Below the pieces are notes generated by a model. It ran no database searches and was not told where the DNA came from. It saw only the letters and a program-made list of their open reading frames with translations. DNA of 64,000 nt. It comes from Clusia tigrina (taxonomy: Eukaryota > Arthropoda > Insecta > Diptera > Clusiidae). The first letter of the stretch is position 1, and every line of letters begins with the position of its first letter. Shown here piece after piece: positions 44,065-55,953 of this stretch. A program made the position numbers and the translations under genes. Location of the stretch: positions 227,092,194 through 227,156,193 of the forward strand of contig OV050031.1 of assembly GCA_920105625.2 (NCBI GenBank). The letters run 5' to 3'.

Positions 44065-45924
44065 GAATAAAACAAAGAAGCAGCCTCCAAGTGGAGTATT
44101 CGGCGCATATCAGTGCACGTAACCAGAGCCCAAATTGAATAGATTTGCACGAAGGTTTTTCTATCAGAATTTCCCAAGAAATTTCAAGACGAATTTCTAA
44201 TAACATATTAAAATTTACTTGGAAGTAGTCTTGAAAAGTTCAAGATTAGCTTTCTGCCCATTCCAATGTTCTTTCATGTTTCACTCCCCACAACTCTGCA
44301 AATACCTGATCTCATCTCAGTATCTTCTCTTTCCTCTCTCTGCTAAACCAACTTAAAAATTATTTTGTCGTATAAAATTAAATATTAATTTAAATATAGA
44401 AAACAATGTTCTTCCTTCCTCTCTCCCTGCACCGTGGTCAAATAACCACAAACCGGGCACATTCTCGGTACTATTCAAACCTTGCGGGAGACCATGCTTG
44501 AACTATAATTGGATTGTTGGTCCCGATAAAACATTTACTGATAAATATAGAAATAAATAAACACAAATAAGAGCGTTAAATTACTCAGTCAATATTTAAG
44601 ATTTATCTCTGAGTGGGGTCTGTCCGCAGTGGAAGTGTAGCTACATAACCAGAGTGACACAGGTACAGTGATAGAGGACAGATTTTCATGAGAGAATTGA
44701 AAAACTGATCTTGAACTCATCTGCGTCAGTAGCTTCGCTTCCAGCCGCTCTTTTCCTCCCACACAGGGTTTGGATGTCACTCTCAGTTCAGGCGATTACT
44801 GACTTAATTTAGCTATCGATCCGTAGCAGTTGATTTAAAATTTGGGGACTACAGCGGTCACTTGTTCGTCCTTGTTGTTCTTATTGTTTTCATTCGTATT
44901 GTTGTCAGGAATGAGCCAGGAATTGAATACTGTCTTCGGTATCCTGATATCTGACTCGTTTAGGTGTTACTTTTGATTCGTTTTACGCTTCATGAAAGAT
45001 ATAGTTAAGCGATATTTCGGCAACCACTGTGAAATCTTGGCTACACTTCACGGTTCCATAAGCCCGTGAATATGTGTTCCATGTTTATACACGAATTTAT
45101 AGAAACGGAACCCTATTGGAGTCGGATTTCAGTGATCTTGAAGGCGCTTAAAGGAAATATCTATCGCTAAAGAAAAGGAGGTGGAGTACTCTTAGTACGT
45201 GGACTCTTTTGTATGGTTACTGTGGGAATTGTTGTAGTACTTAAAGTTATCGTAGATTTGGAGAAATTATTTGGGGAACATGATCACTCTGTGTCAGAAA
45301 TTCAACGGGACTAAAAAACTCAATTGAGACAATCTTTATTTCATGGGTTTTAGCGGCAGTGAGACTACTACAGTTGGAATAAAAACCGATTAGTACTCCA
45401 TTAATCTGATTAAATGTGATGTTGGGGCGTAACTGTCTGTGCTAGCCCCATACACCCCAACATGGACTTCCATTGAGAAATCCAAAATTTTGTACTGCTG
45501 AACGCATGGACCGATGTAAAGTCAATGGAAAAGGCATATGAATGAAAGAATACGAAGAAGGCGATGTTAATCAGCTCGAAACTCATTAATGAAATGTATA
45601 ACTGATAAGGACCCATTACTTTGGATGATTGCAGGGGACTTCAGACAAATTTTCCAGATGAAAAATCATTGACAGAAGGAAGAAAGAAGGATCAACAAGA
45701 TGATTGAAATAAGTCACAGAACACCCGAAATTATTGGGGAAGAACACTATAGAATACTCAATGTAAATCAATATAGTTAGAGTAAAATAGTTGGGGATAA
45801 CTGATGCACCAAACAATGCGCAAGGACGAAGAAAGAGGAAGATTATACATAAAATTGTAAAGAAGGATTTTTGCAGAAAAACAAGAGAACTGAGCAAGAA
45901 TAGAAAAAATTCAAATTTTAGCTG
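44065..45924. other. AT-rich island sequence, no gene recognised
   Basis: Minus-strand frames near 45410-45897 encode hydrophobic peptides without a named domain. On the minus strand a SDIRIPKTVF-like stretch near 44935-44965 faintly recalls the PDICIPKG segment of the 10-12 kb element (near 11480-11500). I consider it too weak to call. Confidence 0.4.
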
Positions 45925-46458
45925 ACTTTCTCTCTCTCTATCTCTCTTTATCTCTATTTCTCTATATCTTTGTCTGTCTCTCTCTCTCTTTCTCTCCCTC
46001 TCTTTCTCTCTCTCTTTGTTCTCTCTCTCCCTCTCTCTTTCTCTATCTCCCTCTCCCTCTCTCTTTCTCTATCTCCCTCTCCCTCTCCCTCTCTCTTTCT
46101 CTATCTCCCTCTCCCTCTCTCTTTCTCTATCTCCCTCTCCCTCTCTCTTTCTCTTTCTATTTTTCTCTTTATCTCTCTCTCTTTCTCTCTCTCTCTCTGA
46201 GCACAGCTTCTTAATAGGATTCTTTTTATAAGGGATTTCTCAGTCTATCTATAAGTCTATAAGTATCTTTCTTTATCTCTATCTCTTTTTCTCTCTCTTT
46301 CTCCCTCTCTCTATCTATCTCTTTCTCTTTCTCCCTCTCTTTCTCACCCTCTCTTTCTCTCTCTCACTCTCTCTCTCTCTTTCTCTGAGCACAGCTTCTT
46401 TTTAATAGCATTCTTTTTATAAGGGATTTCTCAGTTTCTCTATCTTTCTTTATTTCTA

Positions 46459-46498
<40 letters not shown>

Positions 46499-47194
46499 CC
46501 TCTCTCTTTCTATCTCTCCCTCTCTCTTTCTCTTCCTCTCTTTCTCTCTCTCTTTCTCTTTCTATCTCTCTCACTCTCTCTCTCTCTCTCTCTGAGCACA
46601 GCTTCTTCTTAATAGGATTCTTTTTATAAGGGATTTCTCAGTTTCTCTATCTTTCTTTATCTCTATCTCTCTATCTCTTTTTCTCTCTCTCTTTCTCTTT
46701 CTATCTCTCTCACTCTCTCTCTCTCTCTCTCTCTCTGAGCACAGCTTCTTCTTAATAGGATTCTTTTTATAAGGAATTTCTCAGTTTCTCTATCTTTCTT
46801 TATCTCTATCTCTCTATCTCTTTTTCTCTCTCTCTCTTTCTCCCTCTCTCTATCTATCTCTTTCTCCCTCTCTTTCTCTCTCTCTCTTTCTCTCTCTCTC
46901 ACTCTCTATCTCTCTCTTTTTCTCTGAGCACAGCTTCTTTTTAATAGGATTCTTTTTATAAGGGATTTCTCAGTTTCTCTATCTTTCTTTATCTCTATCT
47001 CTCTTTCTCTCTCTCTCTTTCTCTCTCTCTATCTCTCTTTCTCTTTCTGTCTCTCACTCTCTCTCTCTCTGAGCACAGCTTCTTTTTAATAGGATTCTTT
47101 CTATAAGGGATTTCTCAGTTTCTCTATCTTTCTTTATCTCTATCTCTTTTTCTATCTCTCTCTTTTTCTCTCTCTATCTCTTTCTCTTTATATA

Positions 47195-47227
<33 letters not shown>

Positions 47228-47253
47228 GTCTCTCTGAGCATAGCTTCTTTCAT
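45925..47253. repeat. Polypyrimidine (TC/GA) satellite-like array with a regular spacer
   Basis: The plus strand is almost wholly C and T (ctct, tttc, tatc units). A non-pyrimidine spacer, beginning gagcacagcttctt and including ataagggatttctcagttt, interrupts it seven times, at 46199, 46387, 46594, 46737, 46926, 47071 and 47236. The spacing varies from 143 to 207 bases because the TC part changes length. The unit is therefore spacer plus TC tract. Long open frames of Leu/Ser or Arg/Glu here are artefacts. Confidence 0.95.
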
Positions 47254-47900
47254 CAGGCTGCCCAGCCGGCATCGTAGATTTCATGCAAACAATTTGAGAG
47301 GGAAAATTATGATAAATGAAGATACCTTCTCTGATCTGTCTGCATATTGCATTATATCAATCAGGCTACACTGAGAAGGTAACACCCATACACTCTCTAA
47401 GTGTTTCATATTGTTGGCAAAGGTTCGCCCGAAGTCTGTTTCCCTAAGTGTGGCCTGGTTGCAAATATAGCAAGATGCGAGTGCGTCGAGACTGGGTACG
47501 CCTGCCACCATGCGTTGGCTCATACAACCAATTTTCCCAACTTTGACCTATATATTGGACGTATAATGAGACATTGTGAATTAGCTCATGTAACTCCCTA
47601 CAACGATATTTGTGTGCAATCGAATTGTGGGAACGATCGAAGGTACGCAACGACGTGTTCTCTCAGCACTTTACTTTGAGACCAGCGCTAACATTGCTAG
47701 CCTTGCTAAAGGGACCATTTTGGACTTGGCTGCTTTGCTATCGTAGCGGGAGTTGGCTGTCTTGGAGGCTTGGTCGATGTGTCCTTGGAGGCGGGGATAA
47801 TTATCATCAAAGTGAGAAGTGTATCGACCCGAACTCTCTGGTTGGATTCGTAAGTCATGGTCTGGTTCAGGCTACGATAGAACAAACAACGCAAAACAAA
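47254..47900. other. Sequence after the array, no gene recognised
   Basis: A plus-strand frame (47401-47679) and an overlapping minus-strand frame (47281-47523) are open, and the latter contains CYICN. Neither matches a family that I recognise. Confidence 0.4.
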
Positions 47901-49980
47901 AAAAAATTTAATAAAAAAATGTTTTTAATTGCAAATAAAAGTTTTTTCTTTAAATTAAAAAAATTTTGTTTTTTTCCAGAAAAGCTGCATCAGTACAGTT
48001 GGCGCGAAAGGTTGAATAAATAGTAGAAAAATGTTCTCTAATTTTATGTAAATAGTCGGAGCAATGGCGGAACCAACACGAGCAAAACCCCAACAAGAAC
48101 AAATTTGCCACATTTGAAAATTTGGGCATTTCAGCGGAGCCGCAAAATGTTTTGAAAAATAAATGTTATTAAATAAATGCGTTGTTTTCATTTCTTTGCC
48201 ACTTAATTTGGATTTCATTTGGAGACAAAGAAACAGTTGCGACGTGTGCGACTACCCCGCCCCCGGCGCCGCCGCCACTGTTGCCGTGTCAGGTTTGTAT
48301 TAGACAAATATTTGAAGCGTGCTAAATGAACACTCCAGCTTCAGCTGGACACACAGCGCAGTTGAAAAACAACAATATTATTAACAACAACAGAAAAAAC
48401 ACCACAAAAGCCACTCGAAAATGTCGCTTTGGAACGGTCCAATTTGGGCGGTGTTGCCAGCGCCTCAACCGCTGCAGCTTTCGGCGGGCGACTATTTGCA
48501 CAGTTGTCCCTGAACCGTGTGTTTTTTGTTGTTGCCTTTCGCCTTTCGCCTTTCACGTGAGTGCGGGCTGATTTTCGTAGTAATAAGCTAATGCCTCATT
48601 ATCAAATTCGAATTGTACAAAAAAACAAAAAAATTAATATTTAAAAAACAACAAAAAAACATGAAACAGTACAAAAAGCAAACACGGCCGATCAAACATG
48701 GACTTAGCCCAGCACAGCCTCCACTCCACATCAGCTGTACAGACAGACGGTGTACCATATAAGACATCTATTGACATTGATTGTGCCAGATCCCCGAACA
48801 ATTGCCTCACATATCATCAGCAAACTATGCTCTCTTGTGTTTGGGCCATGTTTCAATATGGCTTCAAACGCCACCAACAACAACAACAACAACAACAGCA
48901 GCAGCAGGGCACACACAAAAAGTCAGCTAAGTCAAAACACACGTCAATGTTTGCTCAATAGAACGATCTGGATGCCGACTTCCGCACATACGCGCAGCTC
49001 CGAGCAATGCACTGCAGCAGCGAGCAGCAATTCCTCCTCGAGTCTCATTCACTGTTCAATTGCAGCAGCAGCACCAGCAGACAATGTCGTGTCGCAGCAC
49101 AGCAAAGTCATCCCATCAATTGCTACCAAAACATAAACTATCCCAACGGCTGCAACAATAGCCGAGAAGACGTAATGTTGTGCGCCAACACCGACATCAG
49201 CATCGACATCAGCATCAATGACAACGCCAACAATGCCCATGGCCCATTCAGACAGAGGTGACACCAAAGAAAACACATCCGGACGCTGATAGCAGCACCA
49301 GTGCCCAACACCACAGACAATCGAGATGACAAATTCAGAGAAAACGAGCGCTGCATGCGAAGCAACCGAAGATGCAGGTCAGGCGCTGGAGCGACCGTCG
49401 AGCCGGCGACAGAGCAAAGTTTGCCGCAGCAGAGGCTATTACCGAACACTGAACACCGAACATTGTGCCGCAGCTTATACCATAATTGCAGGCATTCAAT
49501 GAAGTAATTTCCGCTCGGCTCAGCTCACCCCCGCTAGCCACAGACCCCGCTAGGCCACCTCGTCTCTGCTCCGCCAATTTTTGCATAACAAAAGCTGCTG
49601 GAGCTCTTAACATGCAGAGCGGGCGCCAGTATTATACAACCGGAGGAGCTAAACCCCAGCAGTGGATGTGGTGCGGTAATTCCCGCGTTTGTCAGACTTA
49701 AAAACCGCCCGCCAGAGCCTCGCACCTGATCATCAATGAAAATGCTACCGTAGAACGCGTGGGGAATTCCGAATGAGTTGGCACAATGGCTCTGGAACCG
49801 ACTCCAACGCACTGCTAAATGTGAAGTTGTTGCAGAATTGTTGTTGTTTTTGTATTACAAAATCTATTATGACCGGAAATTTCCAGGCACGTTCCCAGCA
49901 TGCCAATTGCCATATTTGAAATTCATAAAAAGTTCATTCATAAGTGGGATTTCTCGCCTTTACAATCAGAGCAGTGGGTG
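47901..49980. other. Unique block with CAA/CAG runs, no gene recognised
   Basis: A-rich/T-rich DNA lies at 47880-47980, CAA runs at 48366-48395, CAACAG units at 48870-48907, and gacatcagcatc repeats at 49192-49216. Open frames are translations of these runs. Confidence 0.5.
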
Positions 49981-50760
49981 AGATATACACCGGATGTGAC
50001 GATTAGCTGACGATGCCGGCTGCTCTTCTGTAATTAGTGAGTAATGTGACCACTAAGCTGAGTAGACTGCGGGTTATAGAGGAAGATCTGTATCTGGAGC
50101 ATACTCCGCCAACAATGTTGATACAATAACCCCGCTTCGTCGTATGCCTTTCATTAGAAAAATATGAGAAAGTCTTTCAAGTCTACCAAGGCCGCAGTCC
50201 TGAATTAGCTCCGTTTCCAACTGCGTTGTTGCAGACTGAATTCTTCTCATTTTAATGATAAGGAAGTCAGAGTTGGATTTAAAATTGAGAAGACTGTTCT
50301 TAGAGATCTTGAATCTCAGATCTTGAATCTCATATCCCACTCATATTATTCTTCAAATTAAGAAGGCTTGCGGAAGATGATGGATTCTTTAACCACTCAT
50401 TGGAGTACAATTGGAGAAGGAGCTACCGAATCAGTTGTCTATTACTCAAGAGAGTGTTGAGCCTAACAAGTGGGTCCCACTGCCTACCTCAACCCTTGTA
50501 ATCAGTCAAAACAGATCAGACTGTTCCAGTGGCAAGAAGCTCTTTATTGGCTCTCTGTTTTTGATCAAAGTTCTGATTATTTTATCGTGTGCAACTCCCC
50601 TTTCCAAGGACTCTTGCCCATGACCCTAGTGATGAACCCTTTCATTGTTATTTTAACTACCCTGTCTGCATCTCTTCCAGTGGCATTTTATTTGTCCACA
50701 TTAATTAAGTAAAAGGCACTATCTATCTGAGTGCTGCATACTTCACTGCCCCGCTAGCAG
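49981..50760. other. AT-rich island sequence, no gene recognised
   Basis: The duplicated motif agatcttgaatctca lies at 50300-50335. A minus-strand frame (50074-50340) and a plus-strand frame (50470-50712) lack recognisable domains. Confidence 0.4.
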
Positions 50761-53450
50761 CTCAAAGTGGCGCCTAATGCATCCATCAAAAGAGGAGCAC
50801 CACACAAAAAATGTTTGGCTTTGGAAAAGTTTTCACTTCGTTGATGACTTTCATTTGGCAATAAGAGCACAACAAAAGTGATCCAATTGAGTGAATGATT
50901 TTTTCCACACTTGCTAATTAATCCTTGAGTCATAATCATTCGTACACATATGCACCGCACTCACTCACACAAGCGCACGAGCTCAGTCAGAGACAGAGTC
51001 AGGCGCACACAGATGCACACTTGAGTGCCTGCTGCAATGCGGAGCGACTGGCTGTGTACATATTTGTGCAGTTATGTTCACATTTGTACTGATCATAATG
51101 TACATGTGCACAGTTATGTACACACACAGCCACACACACATGCACACAGCTCACATCCTCACAAGAGCACTCGCATACACAGATATAAATTTCATCCAAA
51201 CACTCCAGCATCTACAGACAAATTCTATTTGCAAACATTTCACTTGATTTGCAAGCGAGCGAGCGAATCCTGCATGAAATAAGAACAAACGACAGGACGA
51301 CGTAATGCAGCGCCACCGAGCGATGAAGGACGCGGAGTGCGCGTTGAAGCGCCACTCACTCTGCGCACGGTACGGTACAGCACGACACGCCACGCCATGC
51401 AGCGCCTCCCCAGCAGACCCACCTCGGCGCTCGCTTCGTTGACATTGGAGCATGCTCGACAAATCGAAATTGTGTGCTTTGGAAAAATATTGGCACAAGA
51501 AATCATTCCTTCCTGCTGCTGCCACGATGTGCAAGCAAGAGCGTGCAGGAGGGGCAGGACGATGACTGGAGGCATGCTCGACGCGGGTTCATTTGCCAAC
51601 TTGTCACAAATGCGTTAATATTTTGGCAGTTGGCAGTTGCCGGCTCCCTGTCGTGGAGGAGCTGCTCCGACTGGAGCTAAGCGTGAAAGCATTCCGCACT
51701 GAGGCCGGCTACTTCCTGCTTCCCGCCTGCCTCTCAGAGTCGTCGTTACACCCGGCATTTCATTAATCCGGAATCAGTGGAGCGCTCTGGCATTGGCAAC
51801 GGCAGCAGCGGCGCCACGTGAGCCAAATAAACAAACGCACGCGTTGCGAAATTGCGTTCGCTTTCAGCGGAGCGATTTTCGCTGTTTTTATTTATTTTTT
51901 ATTTTTTCAAGTGACTCTCGTCGACGTACGGAAAGCAAAACATATTATCCTGGGATTAGTTGTCTGTTGTTTTTGTTGTTGCTGAGCAAATACGCCCGTC
52001 CGTCATGCCGGCGCACACACGCTTTGTGCAGGCACTCCTGCCGGTGCCCCCGTACCATCTTAGCATGCAATTAAAAATTTGTAAAGTGCCGCTAAACTGA
52101 GCTGCCTCCCTCGCTCACAAGCGTATCACATTTGATTGCATGTGCAAGCAGTCGCAGGACGATGGAACGGCAGCGTGACAGGACGACAGGCGGAAGGCAT
52201 CAAGTGCGAGAGCTTATTTTCGGCCCCAGCCAGCTTATGCGCTGCTGTGGCTGACTCCGACACTGACTGTGACTCTGTTTGCCCGCCTGACTTTGCACTC
52301 AGCTCACTCAGCGCACTCGGCTCGCTCGCTGGAGCAGCTCAGAGCCGTGCAGTGCCTTGCAGTGCCGAGCCATGTCGTGCTTCTTCTGTGTTTGTTCGCT
52401 CATTTGTTTGTCTGTTTGAACTTTCTCCTGTTTCGTTTGCATTTGCAAATATTCCTGCTGACTGTGTTACTTGCTGCCACTGCTGCTTGGTGCTGCGCCA
52501 TGCCGAGCTCTGTAGTGGGGTGCTGCCCTGGTGAACTGGCGCTACTCCGCTGTGGTGCAGAGCAGCTACCAGTGCTAGTTAGTTGCGTTGCCCGGCGCTG
52601 TCTGTGGCGGGCCAGGGCTGCCTTGGGTTGCTCTGCGCTCCTCGTTTTCTGACTTCGGAGGTCATGTTGATTCTTTGACAGTGCTGGCTGACTGGCTGAC
52701 TGGCTGCGTGGCTGGTGATGTCGAAGGAGGCGGGCCAGCCAGTCGCTGTCGCTCCGTTTGTTGACGCTCACGCTTTCTCACAGCCAGCATTCCTAACCGT
52801 CAAGCGCCGAGTGTTCCGGAATTGTGAAGTGGATCGAACAAATATGTTTACATTTAGCACATGTGCAATTATTTGATTAAACTGTAAAAAGCACACAAAA
52901 TCAGAGACGAGCGAGCTTACAAGCCAGCGAAGGGACCAGCGGACGCAAGGCGCAAGGGCGTACGGGCAGCTGGGCGGAACGGCGAACGGCGGAAGGGCTC
53001 ACGCTTTGTGTACACTCTCAAACAATCACACTTAATGCAAAACGAAAACAAATTAAAATCAAACTTTGGAGAAGGAATCACGGCTCGCAGGATGCAGTCG
53101 TACTTCGAATTAAGGAACAATGCTTTAAAGCTGGTTAATCTGCATGCGTAGAAATTAACTGGAAACGTCAATGCAGCAACTTACGACCTGGTTCGGCGCG
53201 ATGTGATGCTACATGTGCGTAAATATTGATCAAGCGTTCGATTTGTTGCCTCTTCGCCGCACTCGGAATCCCTGAGTTGACACGTCAGCCCGGGCCGCGC
53301 TCGATAATTCGTAAATAAACTGGGAGTAAATTTCACAGAAACGCTCCGAACAGCCGCCACAGACTTTCTGATGTTAGCCTCGTCTGAGCGCGTATCTGGC
53401 GGAGGAGCCATTGAGAGTTTCCCCATGAAACATGTTCAAACATCCTGCAA
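50761..53450. other. Unique GC-richer block, no gene recognised
   Basis: CA-rich DNA lies near 51119-51150, actcagc-type repeats near 52297-52325, and ggctgactggctgac units at 52685-52710. Open frames up to 132 codons have no domain. Probably regulatory or intronic DNA. Confidence 0.5.
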
Positions 53451-53920
53451 CTGCTTTGTTTCCAAATTTATCAATATTTATTAATTTCTTTTCATCATAA
53501 TGTTTTTTATTGTTTTTTGTTTATATTTTATATTTATTTTTTTAATAATCTTGACTAAAATAGAAATATTGTTTCTATTAATATTTATTATTGACCATTT
53601 TGTTTATTGTTCAATTATTTACAATTATTAAAAAGTGAGCAAACAGAGAATTTAACAAGAAACGCTGAAAGTAAGTTGCCATTTCTCGGAAGTGGGTGCG
53701 GCAGGTGAAGGGTTGAGCGTTGATTGGGGTGAAATGTCAGTTCCCGAGCGACGACACCGTTCCAATGTAAATTTCATTCAATTGTTTCGAGACATTGAAC
53801 AACAAAACTAGAACAAGAGACTCACAATAAGAACACAATAATAATAATAATAAAAATAATAAATAATAAATAATAAATAACAAATAATAAATAATAATAA
53901 TAATATTGAACCTGAAATGA
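53451..53920. other. Very AT-rich stretch with AAT microsatellite
   Basis: Runs of ata, taa and aat fill 53838-53905. The rest is AT-rich and open only in short hydrophobic frames. Confidence 0.6.
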
Positions 53921-54060
53921 CAAAATAAAACAAAAATATTAATAACAATAAAAATGTATACGTTTGAATTTCCCACTTGAAGTGATGTACTCATTGTCAA
54001 GCCTCCTGGAATAGTCAATTTGTACCCCGGTTGGTCTATTAAAGCACTTTCTTTACTGTT
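53921..54060 (+). mobile_element. Inverted partial copy of the RNase H segment at 54701-54813
   Basis: Reading plus, this segment has cgtttgaatttcccactt, cattgtcaagcctcctg, atttgtaccccggttgg and attaaagcactttc. The reverse complement of 54701-54813 has the same blocks in the same order at about 80 percent identity. The two form arms of an inverted repeat with a loop of about 640 bases. Confidence 0.85.
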
Positions 54061-54119
54061 ACTACATCAAAGACAGCAGAGAATAAGAAGACTTACGTAA
54101 GATAGGATTAAAGAAGAAC

Positions 54120-54813
54120 AGGTTCTAGTCACCTAGTCACTGCGACCTCAAATGGGTCTATTGTGACACACTCAATAAGTTACAAGTACTCCGAGAGTTT
54201 AGTATTCATTGAGAATTCAAAGATCTTCTTGGGAGATTCGACCGCAATTTCTGGCGGTTCTAGGTAGTGAGAACCTAAGTAAAGTAGTAGGGTCCATATT
54301 AGACCATTACAGTGGCATAGAAAATGCTCTGCAGATTCCTCATCCTCGTTACACAATCTGCCATAATCAGTAAGACTCACTCACATTTTATGTGTTTCAC
54401 TACTGCGTCAAAAATCCTATGATTGCGACTGCCTACACGCCTGAGACTAAGTATACTAAGTATATCTGTGGTTCTGTTGCGACACCGTTCTGGTATGAAA
54501 ATTTCAGCCACCCTAATATCTTTAGTTTTCGTCCAATATTGGTGCGATTCTCCCTCAAGCCATTGCTTGATTTGAGTTTGGTTGAACTCCAAGGCAACCC
54601 ACAGAATGGTTCGGATCCAGCAAAACTACTAGCAGCTCCTTTTCGAGCGAGCTCATCTGGCTCTTGGTTCCCTGTGTACCCACTGTGGCCTGGCACCCAG
54701 TAATGAAAGTGCTGTAATAGCCCAACCGGGGTACAAATAGAGTCTTCCTTACAGGAGGCTTGACAATGAAGGCTTGAAGTGGGAAATTCAAACGACATTT
54801 TTGTTTTATTTTG
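54120..54813 (-). mobile_element. R1/LOA-like retrotransposon: second half of RNase H to 3' end
   Basis: On the minus strand HYWVPGHSGYTGNQEPDELA (about 54640-54702), then KGAASSFAGSEPFCG, are the last part of RNase H. After frameshifts come RVGSRNHRIFDAVVKHIKCE (54377-54440) and, in the next frame, CNEDEESAEHFLCHCNGL (about 54300-54352). It closes with IFEFSMNTKLSEYL and a stop near 54180. The 3' region has TCACAATAGACC (54155-54166). The first half of the same RNase H domain appears to be at 55318-55490, displaced by a Jockey-like fragment. Confidence 0.85.
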
Positions 54814-54814
54814 T

Positions 54815-55313
54815 TATATGATGCAAGTGTTTTGAGGAATACTGGGCAGTCCCATACCCATTACGATTTTATTTCGAAGGTGTTCAGTGCTAGTACAGCC
54901 GCCTATCAGAGTGAACATAAATGTGACACTTATTGGTTCAACGCCTCCAATCGAACATTTGGAGAATGATCACCGGTGCTCCATGGTACTTGATGAACAC
55001 AAACATCCACCGTGCCCGGAAATACCCAAGATTAAAAATGAAATGGTGAACACCTTCGCTCTTAAATTGTAAAATCACCCAAACTGCTTGGCGAGGAACC
55101 TACTAAACCTTCCCCCTACAAAACGTCTCAAAAGGATATATACCTTAGACCTGATTTAATAACGTCTTATTACATGCTGTGGAAACACGAAATATTCGAT
55201 GCAGTGGCTGAGGATATTACATAGATATAAGAATCTAGTCTTGTAATCTTAGAAAAATTACTGTTAGTTTCTTAACAAAGAAAGATTCGGTAAATAAATA
55301 GATGTAAAAAAAA
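54815..55313 (+). mobile_element. Jockey-like non-LTR retrotransposon, 5'-truncated RT end with poly(A)
   Basis: On the plus strand QRLQSNIWRMITGAPWYL (about 54927-54990) matches the conserved block near the end of Jockey-clade RT. After a frameshift, NHPNCLARNLLN and PPTKRLKRIYTLDLI lead to a stop at 55157-55159. A premature stop lies at 55070-55072. About 135 bases further on, AATAAA (55293-55298) precedes a run of eight A (55306-55313). A poly(A) tail is typical of Jockey, unlike the short tandem tails of the other elements here. No frame longer than 61 codons survives. Confidence 0.85.
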
Positions 55314-55317
55314 TCGG

Positions 55318-55640
55318 ATTTGTCGACCTTTCAAGTTCCTGTATTAAGCACAATTCTATTATATGAATCTCGCCCTGAAAAACTGAGATTTCTTGGCCCA
55401 TACTGCTAAATATACGCCTTCTAGGGTGTTCCCCAAAGACCCCAGCTACAACAACTTCTTCCGTTATTAACCCATCTGTGTACCAAACTTATTATGAGAC
55501 TTACATACGGGATTTGGTCTCATCTGTTCCAAGTGTACCCTATTTGAAATCATAACTAGCAGACCGCATCTAAGGATTGCATACTCCACAGGTACTCACT
55601 ACAATGCCTCGACATAGCATAATTTAGTGGGCTCCTTCAT
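55318..55640 (-). mobile_element. R1/LOA-like retrotransposon: first half of RNase H, displaced
   Basis: On the minus strand WYTDGLITEEVVAGVFGEHP starts at 55485 and continues without stop through SVFQGEIHIIELCLIQELER to about 55322. It carries the first Asp (TDG) and the Glu (GEIH..E) of the RNase H active site. The frame ends where the poly(A) of the Jockey-like fragment begins. Upstream (55490-55640) I infer decayed RT. It is probably the same element as 54120-54813. Confidence 0.82.
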
Positions 55641-55793
55641 AGAAGCTCCAAGTCCCATAGGAAAACTGGCACCGTTTTATGCGCTTCAATTTGCAAATCA
55701 CAACCAACACTTCTCTCTCGCATATTCCTTATGTAAATGTACTTCCATGCTTAGGTACCCTTGTCAATGGTTGATCTTATTATTATGATTATT
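55641..55793. other. AT-rich sequence between elements
   Basis: Short att/tta run at 55778-55800. Nothing recognisable. Confidence 0.35.
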
Positions 55794-55953
55794 ATTATAT
55801 CATACACGATCATTAATTATGACTGCAAGGTGTCAGGGAATGACTACTAGCTACTTCGACTCGAGGAGAAACGATATTTTAGAAAGAAGCATTTTTGAGA
55901 CCAAGCCCGGGCAGGATTTGAACCTGCGGCCCTCTGAGTGTCAGTCTAGCATT
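55794..55953 (-). mobile_element. tRNA-derived SINE, copy 3, 5'-truncated
   Basis: On the minus strand B box GGTTCAAATCC (55914-55924) and the body with cttctttctaaaata and ctcgagtcgaag match the other two copies. The A box and about 35 bases of the 5' head are missing, as the match stops at 55953 inside the loop region. Confidence 0.85.

Noticed and set aside
44935..44965. Faint similarity to the segment before RNase H (SDIRIPK)
   Set aside because: Seven to ten residues only, with no other part of the domain in order around it.
46663..46902. Arg/Glu-rich open frame on the minus strand and Ser/Leu frames on the plus strand
   Set aside because: They are translations of the TC/GA array.
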